Source: Ga0077530 sp046293075
Lineage (GTDB): Bacteria; Pseudomonadota; Alphaproteobacteria; Rhizobiales; Hyphomicrobiaceae
Assembly (NCBI GenBank): GCA_046293075.1
Contig: JBKBPL010000012.1
Span: forward strand, 1-64,000
DNA length: 64,000 nt
Direction of reading: 5' to 3'
Part shown: positions 37,258-46,319 of the stretch, piece by piece
Numbering within the stretch: the stretch's first letter is position 1
Layout: each line of letters starts with the position of its first letter
Program-made: the position numbers and the translations under genes
Notes under the pieces: model-generated
What the model saw: the letters and a program-made list of their open reading frames with translations, nothing else
Told to the model about the DNA's origin: nothing
Databases searched by the model: none

Positions 37258-37399
37258 TTGAGCGGGGCGGAGAGCACGCACGTATGCTCATGAGCCTTAT
37301 TCCGATGTCCGCTCCTGGCCCAATGCGGAAGGTGAGGCGAATGAGGTGTCGGCGCTGTGAGGCAGACTTGATGTCCAACTGACCACAGTGACCTACCCC

Positions 37400-38614
37400 C
37401 TACCTCTGCGCCACCAGCACCGCCTCCGGCGGCGTCTTGGCCCAGGCACTGCCGCTCTGGCCGAGCCGCTGGCCGAGGGCGAACAGCGGTCTCATGTAGG
37501 CTGGATCGAAGGCCTTCGTGCTCTTGACGTTGAAGCTCTGCGGGATCGAGGCAAGGCGGAACGCCGCGCCATCGCGCTCGGCCATGGCGAAGATCTGGTT
37601 GAGGTCGCCCATGCCCTGGTGCTTCGTGAGCGTGAAAAGCGAGCGCGCGCTGATCGCCAGCACGTTCGGCTGCACGGCCTCGTACTCGGGGCCGATCTTG
37701 CCGTTGCGGATGACGTAGATCGTGCGGTGCGGCGGCTTCGCATAGAGGCGGTCGAACGTCTTGAGCGAGAACTGCGCCGGCGCCAGGAATACCTGCCGCG
37801 TCGGACCGCCATCGACGTGCATCTCCTCGAAGACCTTGTCGCCGACGCGCACCTTGACGTGCACGGGCGAGAAGATGCCTGGAACCGAGGCCGAAGCGAG
37901 CAGCACGTCACGGAAGAGCTGCGCCGCCTCGGGATCGCTCTCCGCGGCGACGGCGATCTCGCCCATGTTCCAGATCACCTGGCGCTGGGCGTCGAGATTG
38001 GTCGTGCCGATCAGGAGCAGGCGGCCGTTGCGGTATTCCTGCGCGATCTCGGCGAGCATGCGCCGGTCGACGTGCCTCGCGATCAGGCTGCGCAGGGGCG
38101 AGGAGTCCGCCAGCGCGTCAGCGCCGAAGATGCCGGCGAGCACCTGCGGCGTCGCGACGGCGCTCGAGTCGAAGTTGTTCCAAAGCTCGGCGAGCTGGGC
38201 GTCGTAGCGGGGGCCGAGGTAAGCGTAGGGCGCGATCAGCGCGCCGGCGCTCACGCCCGTCACCACCTCGAAGCGTGGACGGTCGCCGCGCTTCGACCAG
38301 CCGGTGAGCAGGCCAGCGCCGAACGCGCCATCCTCCGCGCCGCCCGATAGAGCGAGATACTCGATGTGCGGACGCCCGTTCTTCATGGTCGCGCCGGCGG
38401 CCATGCGCTGCACGCTCGGCATGTGGGTCTGCACGAAGGTGAATATGTCCTTCGGCACCTCGTCGCCCCAGAAGCGGGTGGCGCCAGTGACCGGCACTTC
38501 AGCTTGCGATACGAGCGAGGCCGGCACGGGCTGGCGCTCGGCGCGCGCGCAGGCCGCCGCCGCGAGAGCGATCAAGCCAATGGCGAGGACGCGACCCAGT
38601 GCCGACCGACGCAA
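37400..38614 (-). CDS. Patatin-like phospholipase lipoprotein
   Basis: A 404-aa predicted lipoprotein: reading from TTG 38614 gives MRRSALGRVLAIGLIALAAA followed by A-C, with Cys22 as the lipidation site. The patatin catalytic elements are present: oxyanion loop GGAEDGAFGAG (91-101), nucleophile Ser122 in GVSAG and the dyad Asp268 in DGG. It should hydrolyse acyl esters at the envelope. No ATG gives a usable start: a GTG at 38671 is the only other reasonable choice, and it would place an 11-base G tract inside the coding region. With TTG the G tract sits where the ribosome site would be. Either way the tract could change expression by slippage. Confidence 0.82.
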   Translation of the reverse strand: MRRSALGRVLAIGLIALAAAACARAERQPVPASLVSQAEVPVTGATRFWGDEVPKDIFTFVQTHMPSVQRMAAGATMKNGRPHIEYLALSGGAEDGAFGAGLLTGWSKRGDRPRFEVVTGVSAGALIAPYAYLGPRYDAQLAELWNNFDSSAVATPQVLAGIFGADALADSSPLRSLIARHVDRRMLAEIAQEYRNGRLLLIGTTNLDAQRQVIWNMGEIAVAAESDPEAAQLFRDVLLASASVPGIFSPVHVKVRVGDKVFEEMHVDGGPTRQVFLAPAQFSLKTFDRLYAKPPHRTIYVIRNGKIGPEYEAVQPNVLAISARSLFTLTKHQGMGDLNQIFAMAERDGAAFRLASIPQSFNVKSTKAFDPAYMRPLFALGQRLGQSGSAWAKTPPEAVLVAQR

Positions 38615-38618
38615 TCTG

Positions 38619-38629
38619 CCCCCCCCCCC
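38619..38629. repeat. Homopolymer of 11 C (G on the coding strand)
   Basis: Eleven consecutive C lie four bases upstream of the chosen TTG start of the patatin gene, read as G on its coding strand. It may act as a purine-rich ribosome site and is a candidate slippage tract. Confidence 0.9.
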
Positions 38630-38790
38630 GAGAATGCCTATGCCCCAATAGGCGCCAGCATAGTCCAGCACTTGGCGTACGAATAGCGCAATGCCCGCCG
38701 CGCGGGCAAAGAACAGCGCTGTGGTCGGGGGGCCACAGGGTAGATGCCGCGGCGGCCAGTCGCGGGGCCCTGTCCGGGCGCCGGGTTTGA

Positions 38791-40023
38791 CTAAGCCATA
38801 AGCGCCCGCGCTACGGCTGCAAACGCGGGCAGCGTGACCGGATCGTTGTTCACATTTCCGGCGGCATGGTGCGAAGCGTAGCGGGCGATGACGACCTCTG
38901 CCTTGGGGTCGACGTAGATCGACTGGCCGTGGATGCCACGCGCCATGTACACGCCGTGCGCGTCGTGGCTCACCCACCACTGGTTGCGGTACGACCAGCC
39001 TGGTATCGTGGGGAACGTGGCCGCGTCGAACTTCGCGCGGTCGCCGCCCCTGGCGATGTCATCGACGACGCTTGCCGGCACGATCTGGCGGCCGTTGAAC
39101 TGGCCGCGGTTGCGCATGACTTCCCCGAACCGAGCGAGGTCGCGAAGCGTCGTGTTCAGGCCGCCGCCGCCGCTCTCGATGCCGACGCGGTCGACGGTGT
39201 AGTAGGCATCCTCCTCCGCGCCCATCGGCTGCCAGACGCGGGTCGAGAGCTGTTCGGAGAGCGATTGCCCCGTGACGCGCCGGAGGATCCAGGCGAGGAC
39301 GTCAGTGTTGACGGTCTTATAGGCGAAGGCGCGCCCGTGCTCGCCCTGCTTGGCAATGGTCATCAGGTACTCGGGCAGTGACAGGTGCGCTTGGCCGGGC
39401 AGCGGAGGTGCCGTGCCATTGGCCCGCCGCATGGCCCACACGTCGGAGTTCGGATCGGTGTAGACCTCGCTGTACTTGAGGCCCGTCGTCATATCCATGA
39501 CCTGCCCGACGGTGGCATCAGCGAAGCCGCTCGTGGCAAGCTCGGGGACATAGTCCGTCACCGGCGCCGCAGGATCGAGCTTGCCTTCTGCAACGAGGAT
39601 GCCCGCGAGCGTGCCGGTGAACGACTTCGTCACCGACATGGCGATGTGCTGCTTGTGCGGCTCGAGAACACCAAAGTAGCGCTCGAACACGATGCGGCCG
39701 CGGTGCAGGACGGCGATGCCGTCGGCATAGGTCTCGGCGAGCGCCTGATCGAACGTGATCGCGCGGCCGTCCATGGTCGTTGCCTTGACCGTGCCGAGGT
39801 CCTGCTCGTCGCGCGGCAGCACCGACGCCGGCCCCGTCCCGCGCCAGACGTTCGCCGTCGGCATCAGCTGGCGGAAGTGGCTCCAGGCCCAGCGGAGCTG
39901 CGGAAACTTGCGGAAGCTGCCATCGGCAAACGTGACGGCCTTGTCGGGGGGTGGCGGAAAGCCTGTCATCCAGCCAAGCTTCCTCGGATCGCTTTCGGCG
40001 GCATTCGGTGGCGTGGCGGTCAT
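38791..40023 (-). CDS. Serine hydrolase, class C beta-lactamase/NylB-like
   Basis: A 410-aa member of the beta-lactamase (class C/esterase VIII/6-aminohexanoate-dimer hydrolase) group. The nucleophile motif is S130-V-T-K133, followed by TDYVPEL, MTTGLKYSE and YKTVNTDVLAW, and a late GIHGQSIYVDP stretch in the place of the KTG motif. There is no signal peptide, so it is probably cytoplasmic. Likely substrates are amides or esters; antibiotic resistance is not implied by the sequence. It lies downstream of the permuted papain-fold gene on the same strand with a 63-bp gap. Confidence 0.85.
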   Translation of the reverse strand: MTATPPNAAESDPRKLGWMTGFPPPPDKAVTFADGSFRKFPQLRWAWSHFRQLMPTANVWRGTGPASVLPRDEQDLGTVKATTMDGRAITFDQALAETYADGIAVLHRGRIVFERYFGVLEPHKQHIAMSVTKSFTGTLAGILVAEGKLDPAAPVTDYVPELATSGFADATVGQVMDMTTGLKYSEVYTDPNSDVWAMRRANGTAPPLPGQAHLSLPEYLMTIAKQGEHGRAFAYKTVNTDVLAWILRRVTGQSLSEQLSTRVWQPMGAEEDAYYTVDRVGIESGGGGLNTTLRDLARFGEVMRNRGQFNGRQIVPASVVDDIARGGDRAKFDAATFPTIPGWSYRNQWWVSHDAHGVYMARGIHGQSIYVDPKAEVVIARYASHHAAGNVNNDPVTLPAFAAVARALMA

Positions 40024-40086
40024 CGGGCGGCGGTCCTCTGGTTCAATGCGACAGGATCAGGGGGTGTTCGATTGGCAGCGTTGAGC

Positions 40087-40902
40087 TTAAGCACTTCGGC
40101 TCTTGCGGGCGATCTCTGCTGTCTCCGGAGACGCGCTCGCCCACCGCAGTCCCTTGTAGTTGAAGCCCTCCGTGATGGTCGGTTTCACGATCTCGAAATA
40201 CGGTGATAGGTCGAAGTCGGCGGGTGCATAGAGGCTGTGGTGGCGGATGTGGAGGATCTCGTGGCGGCGAAAGCGCGTGATGCCACCTTCCTCATCCCTC
40301 AGCCGCTCGATGCGCGGCAGGATCGGGTACGAAATGCGGCCGAACGCTTCGGCAATGAGCGTTGAGCAGATCGTCCGCGTCGGCTCACCCGAGCCGAGCG
40401 CGATCATGCGGCGGCGCCAGCGCGTTGGCACCGGTGGCGTCGGCATGAGGTAGCGGGCGAGGTCGAAGATGTTGCGCATGTCGTACTTCGCACCGAGCCG
40501 CGAGATCATGAAGGTGATTAGCGCCTCGCGGTCGGCGTCGGTCAGGCCGACGGGGCGGCAAATGCGCGTATGATAGCGCTCGTACTTCGAAAGTGGCGCC
40601 GAGACGCAGCCTTCCGCGGCCGTCACCTCGATCAGGACGTGCGGCTCGCCGTCGTCCGTCTGCTGCTCGAGCACATCGCCGACGTAGAGCACGGCATGTG
40701 ACCAAGTCGACTGTGTCAGGTACTTGATGGCCGTCGAGAGCGTGCTGCTGCCGGCGATCAGGACGACGTCGCCTGCCCGCAGCGTACGCCGCAGAGCATG
40801 GCGGTCCGTGGGAATGAAGGGCGCCTCGCCCGGCGTCTCACTTTCGAGGCGCCGCGCGAGCCAGCGTCCGAAACGGTCGAGGATGCTGTTGAACGGGGTC
40901 AT
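40087..40902 (-). CDS. Permuted papain-fold (YiiX/NlpC-P60-like) protein
   Basis: A 271-aa protein with the circularly permuted NlpC/P60 (YiiX/YaeF) layout: an N-terminal LRAGDVVLIAGSSTLSTAIK and the His motif in STWSHAVLYVGD, and a C-terminal Cys in TRTICSTLIAEAFG. Such proteins hydrolyse amide or thioester bonds in peptides or lipids. No signal peptide is visible. The ATG at 40902 begins the conserved region; upstream frame overlaps the DHA2 exporter gene. It follows that exporter by 92 bp and may be co-transcribed. Substrate unknown. Confidence 0.8.
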   Translation of the reverse strand: MTPFNSILDRFGRWLARRLESETPGEAPFIPTDRHALRRTLRAGDVVLIAGSSTLSTAIKYLTQSTWSHAVLYVGDVLEQQTDDGEPHVLIEVTAAEGCVSAPLSKYERYHTRICRPVGLTDADREALITFMISRLGAKYDMRNIFDLARYLMPTPPVPTRWRRRMIALGSGEPTRTICSTLIAEAFGRISYPILPRIERLRDEEGGITRFRRHEILHIRHHSLYAPADFDLSPYFEIVKPTITEGFNYKGLRWASASPETAEIARKSRSA

Positions 40903-40994
40903 GCGTTTTTGTTGTCCGGGCTCGTAGAGGGGCCGGTGTCTCGGGGCCGGATCATAAACGTGCTGATGCCCCCCGCGTCTACCACGAACATGCC

Positions 40995-42518
40995 TCATCG
41001 CGCCTGGGCCCGCTTCACCAGCAGTGCCAGCGGGATCGCGGCAATGGAGATCAGCGTGTAGATGTAGAAGACGTTGGTGTAGGCGATCAGCGCGGCCTGC
41101 CGGTTGATCTCCCTCGAGAGCGACGCAAGGCCCGAGAGCGTCTCGACGTTCCACCCGCCCATGACCGGCCCGAGAAGGAGCTGCTTGCTGTAGGGGGTGA
41201 CGTTCTCGACGAGGCGGCTGTAGTTGGCGCCCGTGGCCCGCAGGACTTCGGCAACGCAGATCGAGATGAAGAAGCTCGACGCGATGTTGCGCGTGAGATG
41301 GAAGACGGATGTGGCCTCGGCGCGGGATGCGGCGGGCAGTGTCCAGAAGGCCGTTGTCGCAATGGGGGCCCAGATGAGGCCGACGGCGACGCCCTGCAGG
41401 AAGGCGTTGAGGGCGAACGTCGCAAAGTCCGCATCGAGTGTGATCGCCATCAGCCACACGCCCGAGACGATCTGGACGCCGAAGCCGATGGCCATGGTGA
41501 TGCGCGGGTCGAGGCGCCCCATCATCATGACCAGAAAAAAGCCCGCGGCGACGCCGACGCCGCGCCAGCCGACCATGATGCCGATCAGGCGGTCCGTATA
41601 GCCGAGATGGGCCTGGAGCAGCGGCGGCAGCAGCACCATCGGCGTGAAGTTGACCATGCCGAACAGGCCGACAAGCAGCAGGCCGAGGGCGAAGTTGCGG
41701 TCGAGCAGGATGCGCAGGTCGAGGTAGGGGTTCCGTGCGGTCAGGCTGTGGGCCAGGAAGACGTAGAAGGCGACGAGCCCGGTGAACGTCGCGACGATGA
41801 TCTCGGTTGACTCGAACCAGTCGAGGCGCTGCCCGCGCGCGAGAATGATCTGCATGGCCGCGATTGCGACCGAAAGCGACAGGAAGCCCGTCCAGTCGAG
41901 TGTGGTCGGCCGGCGCGTGCCGTCTAAAGGCAGGATGAGACGTGAGCCGATGGTCGCGAGCAGCGCCACGGGCACGATCATGTAGAAGCCCCATCGCCAG
42001 CCGTAATAGTCGGAAAGCACGCCCGCGAGCGTGGGGCCGATAATGGGGCCCGCCGTGTTCGCCATGCCGAAGACGGCGATTGCCCAGGCGTGCTGGCGTC
42101 GGGGAAACACATCGAGAATCAGCGTCTGGCCGAGCGGCAGCAGGGGCGCACCCGCCGCACCCTGGAGCACGCGCCAGAGCACGAGATCGTCGAGGCCGCG
42201 CGCGAGGCCGCAGAGCAGCGAGGCGGCGGTGAAGCCGGCGAGGCTCCACACCATGACGTTGCGGCGGCCGAACGAGGCGACGAGCCATCCGGTCATCGGT
42301 GTGACGACGGCCGTGGCCAGGATGTTGAAGGTGACCGTCCAGGAGATCTCGTCCTGGGTGGCGGCCATGGCGCCCTGCATCTGCGGGAGGATCGCGGTCG
42401 CCGTGAAGGTCGCGGCGTTATATGCCGCCGAGCTCAGCACCACCACGAACAGCACGAGCTGGCGCCGGGCGACCGTCAGCTCGATCGCCGGGACGTCATG
42501 CCCGAATGTGGTGGTCAT
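40995..42518 (-). CDS. MFS drug/solute exporter, DHA2 (EmrB) family
   Basis: A 507-aa inner-membrane antiporter with about 14 helices. The family C motif is GPIIGPTLAGVLSDYYGWRW, and WRVLQGAAGAPLLPLGQ and LPQMQGAMAATQDEISW mark the DHA2/EmrB branch, whose members expel drugs or metabolites with H+ exchange. No EmrA-type adaptor gene is adjacent. The upstream gene is a nitroreductase 33 bp away on the same strand, so the two may form a detoxification unit. Start at 42518 fits the family. Confidence 0.93.
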   Translation of the reverse strand: MTTTFGHDVPAIELTVARRQLVLFVVVLSSAAYNAATFTATAILPQMQGAMAATQDEISWTVTFNILATAVVTPMTGWLVASFGRRNVMVWSLAGFTAASLLCGLARGLDDLVLWRVLQGAAGAPLLPLGQTLILDVFPRRQHAWAIAVFGMANTAGPIIGPTLAGVLSDYYGWRWGFYMIVPVALLATIGSRLILPLDGTRRPTTLDWTGFLSLSVAIAAMQIILARGQRLDWFESTEIIVATFTGLVAFYVFLAHSLTARNPYLDLRILLDRNFALGLLLVGLFGMVNFTPMVLLPPLLQAHLGYTDRLIGIMVGWRGVGVAAGFFLVMMMGRLDPRITMAIGFGVQIVSGVWLMAITLDADFATFALNAFLQGVAVGLIWAPIATTAFWTLPAASRAEATSVFHLTRNIASSFFISICVAEVLRATGANYSRLVENVTPYSKQLLLGPVMGGWNVETLSGLASLSREINRQAALIAYTNVFYIYTLISIAAIPLALLVKRAQAR

Positions 42519-42551
42519 GGGGCGAGCCCCCGCGTTGGCCCGAAACCCGTC

Positions 42552-43391
42552 TCAGCGCAGCGGAAAGCCGAGCCTGCGGAGGACGTCCTTCAGGCGGTCG
42601 CGGCCGTGGAGGCCCTTGGCCGTGGCGAGCCGGCCGATGACGCGCTGCGTCCACGTGTAGGCGGACATCTCATGGCGCCGCGAGAAGGCCTCGAGGCGCT
42701 CGTCGTAGGCCGTGCGCAGCTCCATCTCGGCTGCGCTGCTGTAGCGGTCGCGATGAAGGACGGCTTCCTGCGGCAGGCGTGGCTTGACCTCGCCGGCGCT
42801 ACCCGGCTTCGGATAGCCGACGCAGAGGCCGAAGACGGGGGCCGCCCCGGGCGGCAGCTCCAGCATCGTGGCAATGCGCTCGGGATCGTTGCGCAGGGCC
42901 CCGATGTAGACGGTCGAGAGGCCGAGCGATTCGGCGGCGACAACCGCATTCTGAGCAGCGAGCGCCGCGTCGATCGCGGCAACGAGGAAGGTCTCGAGGT
43001 AGGGCAGACCTTCGAGCGACTTGCCCTCGGCCTCGGCGAGGCGCGCATTGCGTGACACGTCGGCCAGCCAGACGAGAAAGAGCGGGCACTCGACGATATG
43101 CTGCTGCCCGTTCGCGATCTCGGCCAGGGCCGCGCGCTTTCCCGGATCGGTGACTTCCACAACCGACCAGGTTTGCAGATTCGAGCTCGTTGCGGCGGAC
43201 TGCGCGGCGGCAATCAGCGTCTCCAATGTTCCCGGCTGCACCGGATCGGGACGATAGCCACGCACCGAGCGGTGTGTGAGCAGGCGCGCTATGACATCGT
43301 TCCAGGGGAGCTGGCTCGGCTTGGGCTCCGTGCCATAGCGGGCGGCAAGCGCACGGGATTGCGCCGAGAGCGGCGTATCGATCGCATTCAT
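42552..43391 (-). CDS. NfsA-type nitroreductase
   Basis: A 279-aa FMN-dependent oxidoreductase. Family features are LLTHRSVRGYRPDPV (flavin-phosphate Arg cluster), AAQSAATSSNLQTWSVVEV and GLCVGYPKP near the FMN site, resembling oxygen-insensitive NADPH nitroreductase NfsA/FRP. It would reduce nitroaromatics, quinones or flavins. AGGAAAG precedes the ATG at 43391. It lies between metZ (upstream, 74-bp gap) and the DHA2 exporter on the same strand. Confidence 0.9.
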   Translation of the reverse strand: MNAIDTPLSAQSRALAARYGTEPKPSQLPWNDVIARLLTHRSVRGYRPDPVQPGTLETLIAAAQSAATSSNLQTWSVVEVTDPGKRAALAEIANGQQHIVECPLFLVWLADVSRNARLAEAEGKSLEGLPYLETFLVAAIDAALAAQNAVVAAESLGLSTVYIGALRNDPERIATMLELPPGAAPVFGLCVGYPKPGSAGEVKPRLPQEAVLHRDRYSSAAEMELRTAYDERLEAFSRRHEMSAYTWTQRVIGRLATAKGLHGRDRLKDVLRRLGFPLR

Positions 43392-43465
43392 TGAGCTTTC
43401 CTGGAGTTCGATGACAGCTCTTGTCCGGATGTATTCGAGCAGACGGGGCCGGCATTGTCCACTCA

Positions 43466-44677
43466 TCAGCCCTGGCGCATGGCTGCCAGACCGCGATCGA
43501 GGTCCGCGATGAGATCGGCGGGCGCCTCAAGTCCGACCGAGAGACGGATCATGCCGTCGCTGATCCCGAGCTCGGCCCTTGCTTCGGGCTTCAGGCGCTG
43601 GTGCGTCGTCGTTGCGGGATGCGTGATGAGGCTCTTTGCATCGCCGAGATTGTTCGAGATCTTGATGATCCTCAGCGCATTCAGAAGGCGGAACGCGGCT
43701 GCTTTGCCACCTTCGACCTCGAAGGTCACGATCTGCCCGCCGCCGGACATCTGCCGGCGGGCGAGCTCCGCTTGCGGATGGCTCTTGCTGCCGCAGTAGA
43801 GGACGCGCGCAATGCCGGGCTTGTTTTCGAGCGCGGCGGTGATTTCGGCTGCGGCGGCGCACTGCGCGCGCACGCGCACGGGCAGCGTCTCGAGGCTCTT
43901 CAGCATGACCCAGGCATTGAACGGGCTCATGGACGGCCCGGTCTGGCGCAGGAAGACCTGGAGGTGGTCCTTCAGGAACTGGGCCGAGCAGAGGATGAGC
44001 CCGCCGAGACAGCGGCCCTGACCGTCGATGTGCTTGGTCGCGGAGTAGACGACAACGTCGGCGCCGAGCGCGAGCGGCTTCTGGAGCAGCGGCGTCGCGA
44101 ACACGTTATCGACGAAAACGAGCGCGCCGACGGCGTGGGCGAGCTCCGAGACAGCGCGGATATCGACGAGATCGAGCGTCGGGTTGGCCGGTGTCTCGAA
44201 GAACACCGCCTTCGTCCTCGGCGTGATCGCCTTCTTCCACGCGGCGAGGTCGGTGCCGTCGACGAGCGTGGAGGAAATGCCGAAGCGGGGACAAAGGTCC
44301 TCGACCACGTAGCGGCAGGAGCCGAACAGGGCCTTCGCCGCCACGACGTGATCGCCGGCGCTCAGATAGGAGAGCAGCGCCGAGGTCACGGCTGCCATGC
44401 CGGTCGCCGTGGCGCGTGCGGCTTCGGCACCTTCGAGCAGGCGGATGCGCTCCTCCAGCATGGCGACGGTCGGGTTTGAGAAGCGCGAGTAGATGAAGCC
44501 CGGCTCCTCGTCCTTGAAGCGGGCCTCGGCCTGCTCGGCCGTCCCATAGATGTAGCTCTGCGTGAGGAAGAGCGCTTCGGAGGTCTCACCGAAGGGAGAG
44601 CGCATCGTGCCGCCGTGGACGAGGACGGTCTCGGGGCGCCATTCGGCAGGTATGGGCGGCGCGGCGGGGTCTGCCAT
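43466..44677 (-). CDS. metZ: O-succinylhomoserine sulfhydrylase
   Basis: A 403-aa PLP enzyme of the Cys/Met metabolism family, making homocysteine from O-succinyl- (or O-acetyl-) homoserine and sulfide in methionine biosynthesis. The PLP lysine is K215 in YSATKHIDGQG; YSRFSNPTVAMLE, VFVDNVFATPL and SLGGVESL-like late motifs KISNNLGDAKSLITHPATTTH are present. AGGAG lies eight bases before the ATG. It is preceded by a SAM-II aptamer (44784-44845) and an intrinsic terminator (44717-44775), so it should be shut off when S-adenosylmethionine is abundant. Confidence 0.95.
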   Translation of the reverse strand: MADPAAPPIPAEWRPETVLVHGGTMRSPFGETSEALFLTQSYIYGTAEQAEARFKDEEPGFIYSRFSNPTVAMLEERIRLLEGAEAARATATGMAAVTSALLSYLSAGDHVVAAKALFGSCRYVVEDLCPRFGISSTLVDGTDLAAWKKAITPRTKAVFFETPANPTLDLVDIRAVSELAHAVGALVFVDNVFATPLLQKPLALGADVVVYSATKHIDGQGRCLGGLILCSAQFLKDHLQVFLRQTGPSMSPFNAWVMLKSLETLPVRVRAQCAAAAEITAALENKPGIARVLYCGSKSHPQAELARRQMSGGGQIVTFEVEGGKAAAFRLLNALRIIKISNNLGDAKSLITHPATTTHQRLKPEARAELGISDGMIRLSVGLEAPADLIADLDRGLAAMRQG

Positions 44678-44716
44678 CTGCGGGTCTCCTGTCGGCGGGA
44701 GGCGCGCGCCCCCGAG

Positions 44717-44775
44717 AAAACTAAAACCGGCCTCCTGGTCACCCGCATGTGCCGGGCGCGACCATGAAACCGGTT
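44717..44775 (-). terminator. Riboswitch-linked intrinsic terminator before metZ
   Basis: Two 16-nt arms (minus strand, starting AACCGGTTTCATGGTC and GACCAGGAGGCCGGTT) pair with a single A-G mismatch and two G-U pairs around a 19-nt loop, followed at once by TTAGTTTTC. It begins nine bases after the SAM-II aptamer and ends about 40 bases before the metZ start, so it is the likely expression platform. Confidence 0.75.
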
Positions 44776-44783
44776 CCGCACGG

Positions 44784-44845
44784 CCCTTTTAGCGAGTTGT
44801 TTTACGTGGCTGCAAGCCGGCCGGCCAAATCACCACGACGTCTCA
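44784..44845 (-). promoter_or_regulatory. SAM-II riboswitch aptamer of metZ
   Basis: On the minus strand the leader contains, in order, CGTCGTGGTGATTTGG, CCGGCTTGCAGCCACGT, AAAACAAC and TCGCTAAAAGG, which match the conserved SAM-II pseudoknot elements almost base for base. SAM-II riboswitches are found mainly in alphaproteobacteria upstream of methionine genes. Binding of S-adenosylmethionine should lower metZ expression. Confidence 0.95.
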
Positions 44846-44925
44846 GAGGCGGAATATCGCATCCGCGGGCTTGGCGTCAATGGGCGGATGGGCTATGCGC
44901 GAACGGCACGAGTGAGGGAGCTCTC

Positions 44926-46047
44926 ATGGCGAAAGCGCGCGCAAAGGCCGGCCAGCGGACGGGCATTCTGCCGATCCAGGACATCCGCGCGCTGGTCGCC
45001 TCGGGGGCGATCAGTGCCGAGCGCGCCTTTGCCGCGACCCAGATCCAGCCGGCGAGCCTCGACCTGCGACTCGACGATGTCGCCTACCGTGTACGAGCGA
45101 GCTTTCTTCCCGGCGGGGCCGAGAGCCGCGCGAGCGTGATGGACCGCCTGAAGGAGCTCTCGCTCCATGAGATCAAGCTCGGCGCGGGGGCCGTGCTCGA
45201 GACGGGCTGCGTCTATGTCGTGCCTTTGCAGGAGCGCCTGGCGCTGCCGGCAGATGTCGCCGCGGCCGCCAATCCGAAAAGCTCGACCGGCCGGCTCGAC
45301 GTCTTCACGCGTGTCATCGCCGATGGCGTCTCGTCTTTTGATACGATCCCTGCGGGCTATGCCGGACAGCTCTATGCCGAGATCTGCCCGCAGACCTTTC
45401 CGATCGTCGTGCGGCGCGGCTCCATGCTGAGCCAGATCCGCTTTCGCGTCGGCGATCCCGTCGAGACGGACGATGCACTCGCCGCGCTGCATAAGAAGGT
45501 CACGCTCGTTCGTGGCGGCGCGGCGGCTGATGTTAAGGGTGGCATCGCCCTCTCGGTCGATCTCGTTGGGGACGCCGCCGGCCTGGTCGGCTATCGCGCG
45601 CGGCGCCACACGGGCCTCGTCGATGTCGATGCGCCCGCATCCTGTGCGCTGGCCGATTACTGGGAGCCCATTGTCGTTGGCGACCGCCGACGCCTGATCC
45701 TCGATCCCGACCAGTTCTATATCCTCGCCTCCAAGGAGGCCGTACACGTGCCGCCGACCCACGCAGCGGAGATGATGCCGTTCAACCCGCTCGTTGGCGA
45801 GTTCCGCGTGCACTATGCGGGTTTCATGGACCCGGGCTTTGGCCACGCACCAGCCGGTGGGGCCGGCGCGCGCGTCGTGCTCGAGGTCCGCAGCCACAAG
45901 GTGCCGTTCATTCTCGAGGACGGGCAGATCATCGGCCGCCTCATCTATGAGCGCATGGCATCCGTTCCGGCCGTGCTCTACGGGCGGGACCTCGGCTCGC
46001 ACTACCAGGCGCAGGGCTTAAAGCTGTCGAAGCACTTCCGCACCTGA
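44926..46047 (+). CDS. dcd: dCTP deaminase, long two-domain form
   Basis: A 373-aa protein, about twice the length of E. coli Dcd, made of two dUTPase-fold halves as is usual in alphaproteobacteria. The first half keeps IQPASLDLRLDDVAYRV, NPKSSTGRLDVFTRV and AGYAGQLYAEICPQ with the catalytic Glu region; the second keeps ILASKEAVHVPP and PFILEDGQIIGRLIYERM. It converts dCTP to dUTP and ammonia, feeding dTMP synthesis. GAGGGAG precedes the ATG at 44926. It is divergent from metZ, and its promoter must overlap the riboswitch region. Confidence 0.92.
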   Translation: MAKARAKAGQRTGILPIQDIRALVASGAISAERAFAATQIQPASLDLRLDDVAYRVRASFLPGGAESRASVMDRLKELSLHEIKLGAGAVLETGCVYVVPLQERLALPADVAAAANPKSSTGRLDVFTRVIADGVSSFDTIPAGYAGQLYAEICPQTFPIVVRRGSMLSQIRFRVGDPVETDDALAALHKKVTLVRGGAAADVKGGIALSVDLVGDAAGLVGYRARRHTGLVDVDAPASCALADYWEPIVVGDRRRLILDPDQFYILASKEAVHVPPTHAAEMMPFNPLVGEFRVHYAGFMDPGFGHAPAGGAGARVVLEVRSHKVPFILEDGQIIGRLIYERMASVPAVLYGRDLGSHYQAQGLKLSKHFRT

Positions 46048-46226
46048 AACCTGCCGCGCCGCTTCTCCACCCTTGTTCGGAAACGCTGGCCCCGAGCAGC
46101 CGGCCGTCCGGACCTGCACGGGCACGGAAAGCGCGCGTTGCGTTGCGATGACGCTTGGCCGAGTGTGGCAAGGAACCGCCATGCCGGCTGCGTTGTTGAA
46201 GGACCGCGGGTCGGGATGGAACAGCC

Positions 46227-46240
46227 TTGATGCCGGTCAA
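46227..46240. promoter_or_regulatory. FNR/FixK-type box upstream of stress-protein genes
   Basis: TTGATGCCGGTCAA fits the TTGA-N6-TCAA consensus of Crp/Fnr-family oxygen regulators. It lies 79 bp before the chosen start of the universal stress protein at 46320, a class of gene often under FixK/Anr control in this group. Confidence 0.65.
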
Positions 46241-46319
46241 GGCGGGTGGTTTGCGAGCGTCCGATCATTTTTGAACAAATGAGCGCGGAATGCCCGCACT
46301 CGGGCAGAAGGGGCAGCCA

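Noticed and set aside
40903..42288. Long N-terminal extension of the permuted papain-fold gene
   Set aside because: The extension overlaps the DHA2 exporter in another frame and is Arg/His-rich nonsense; the family alignment starts near 40902.
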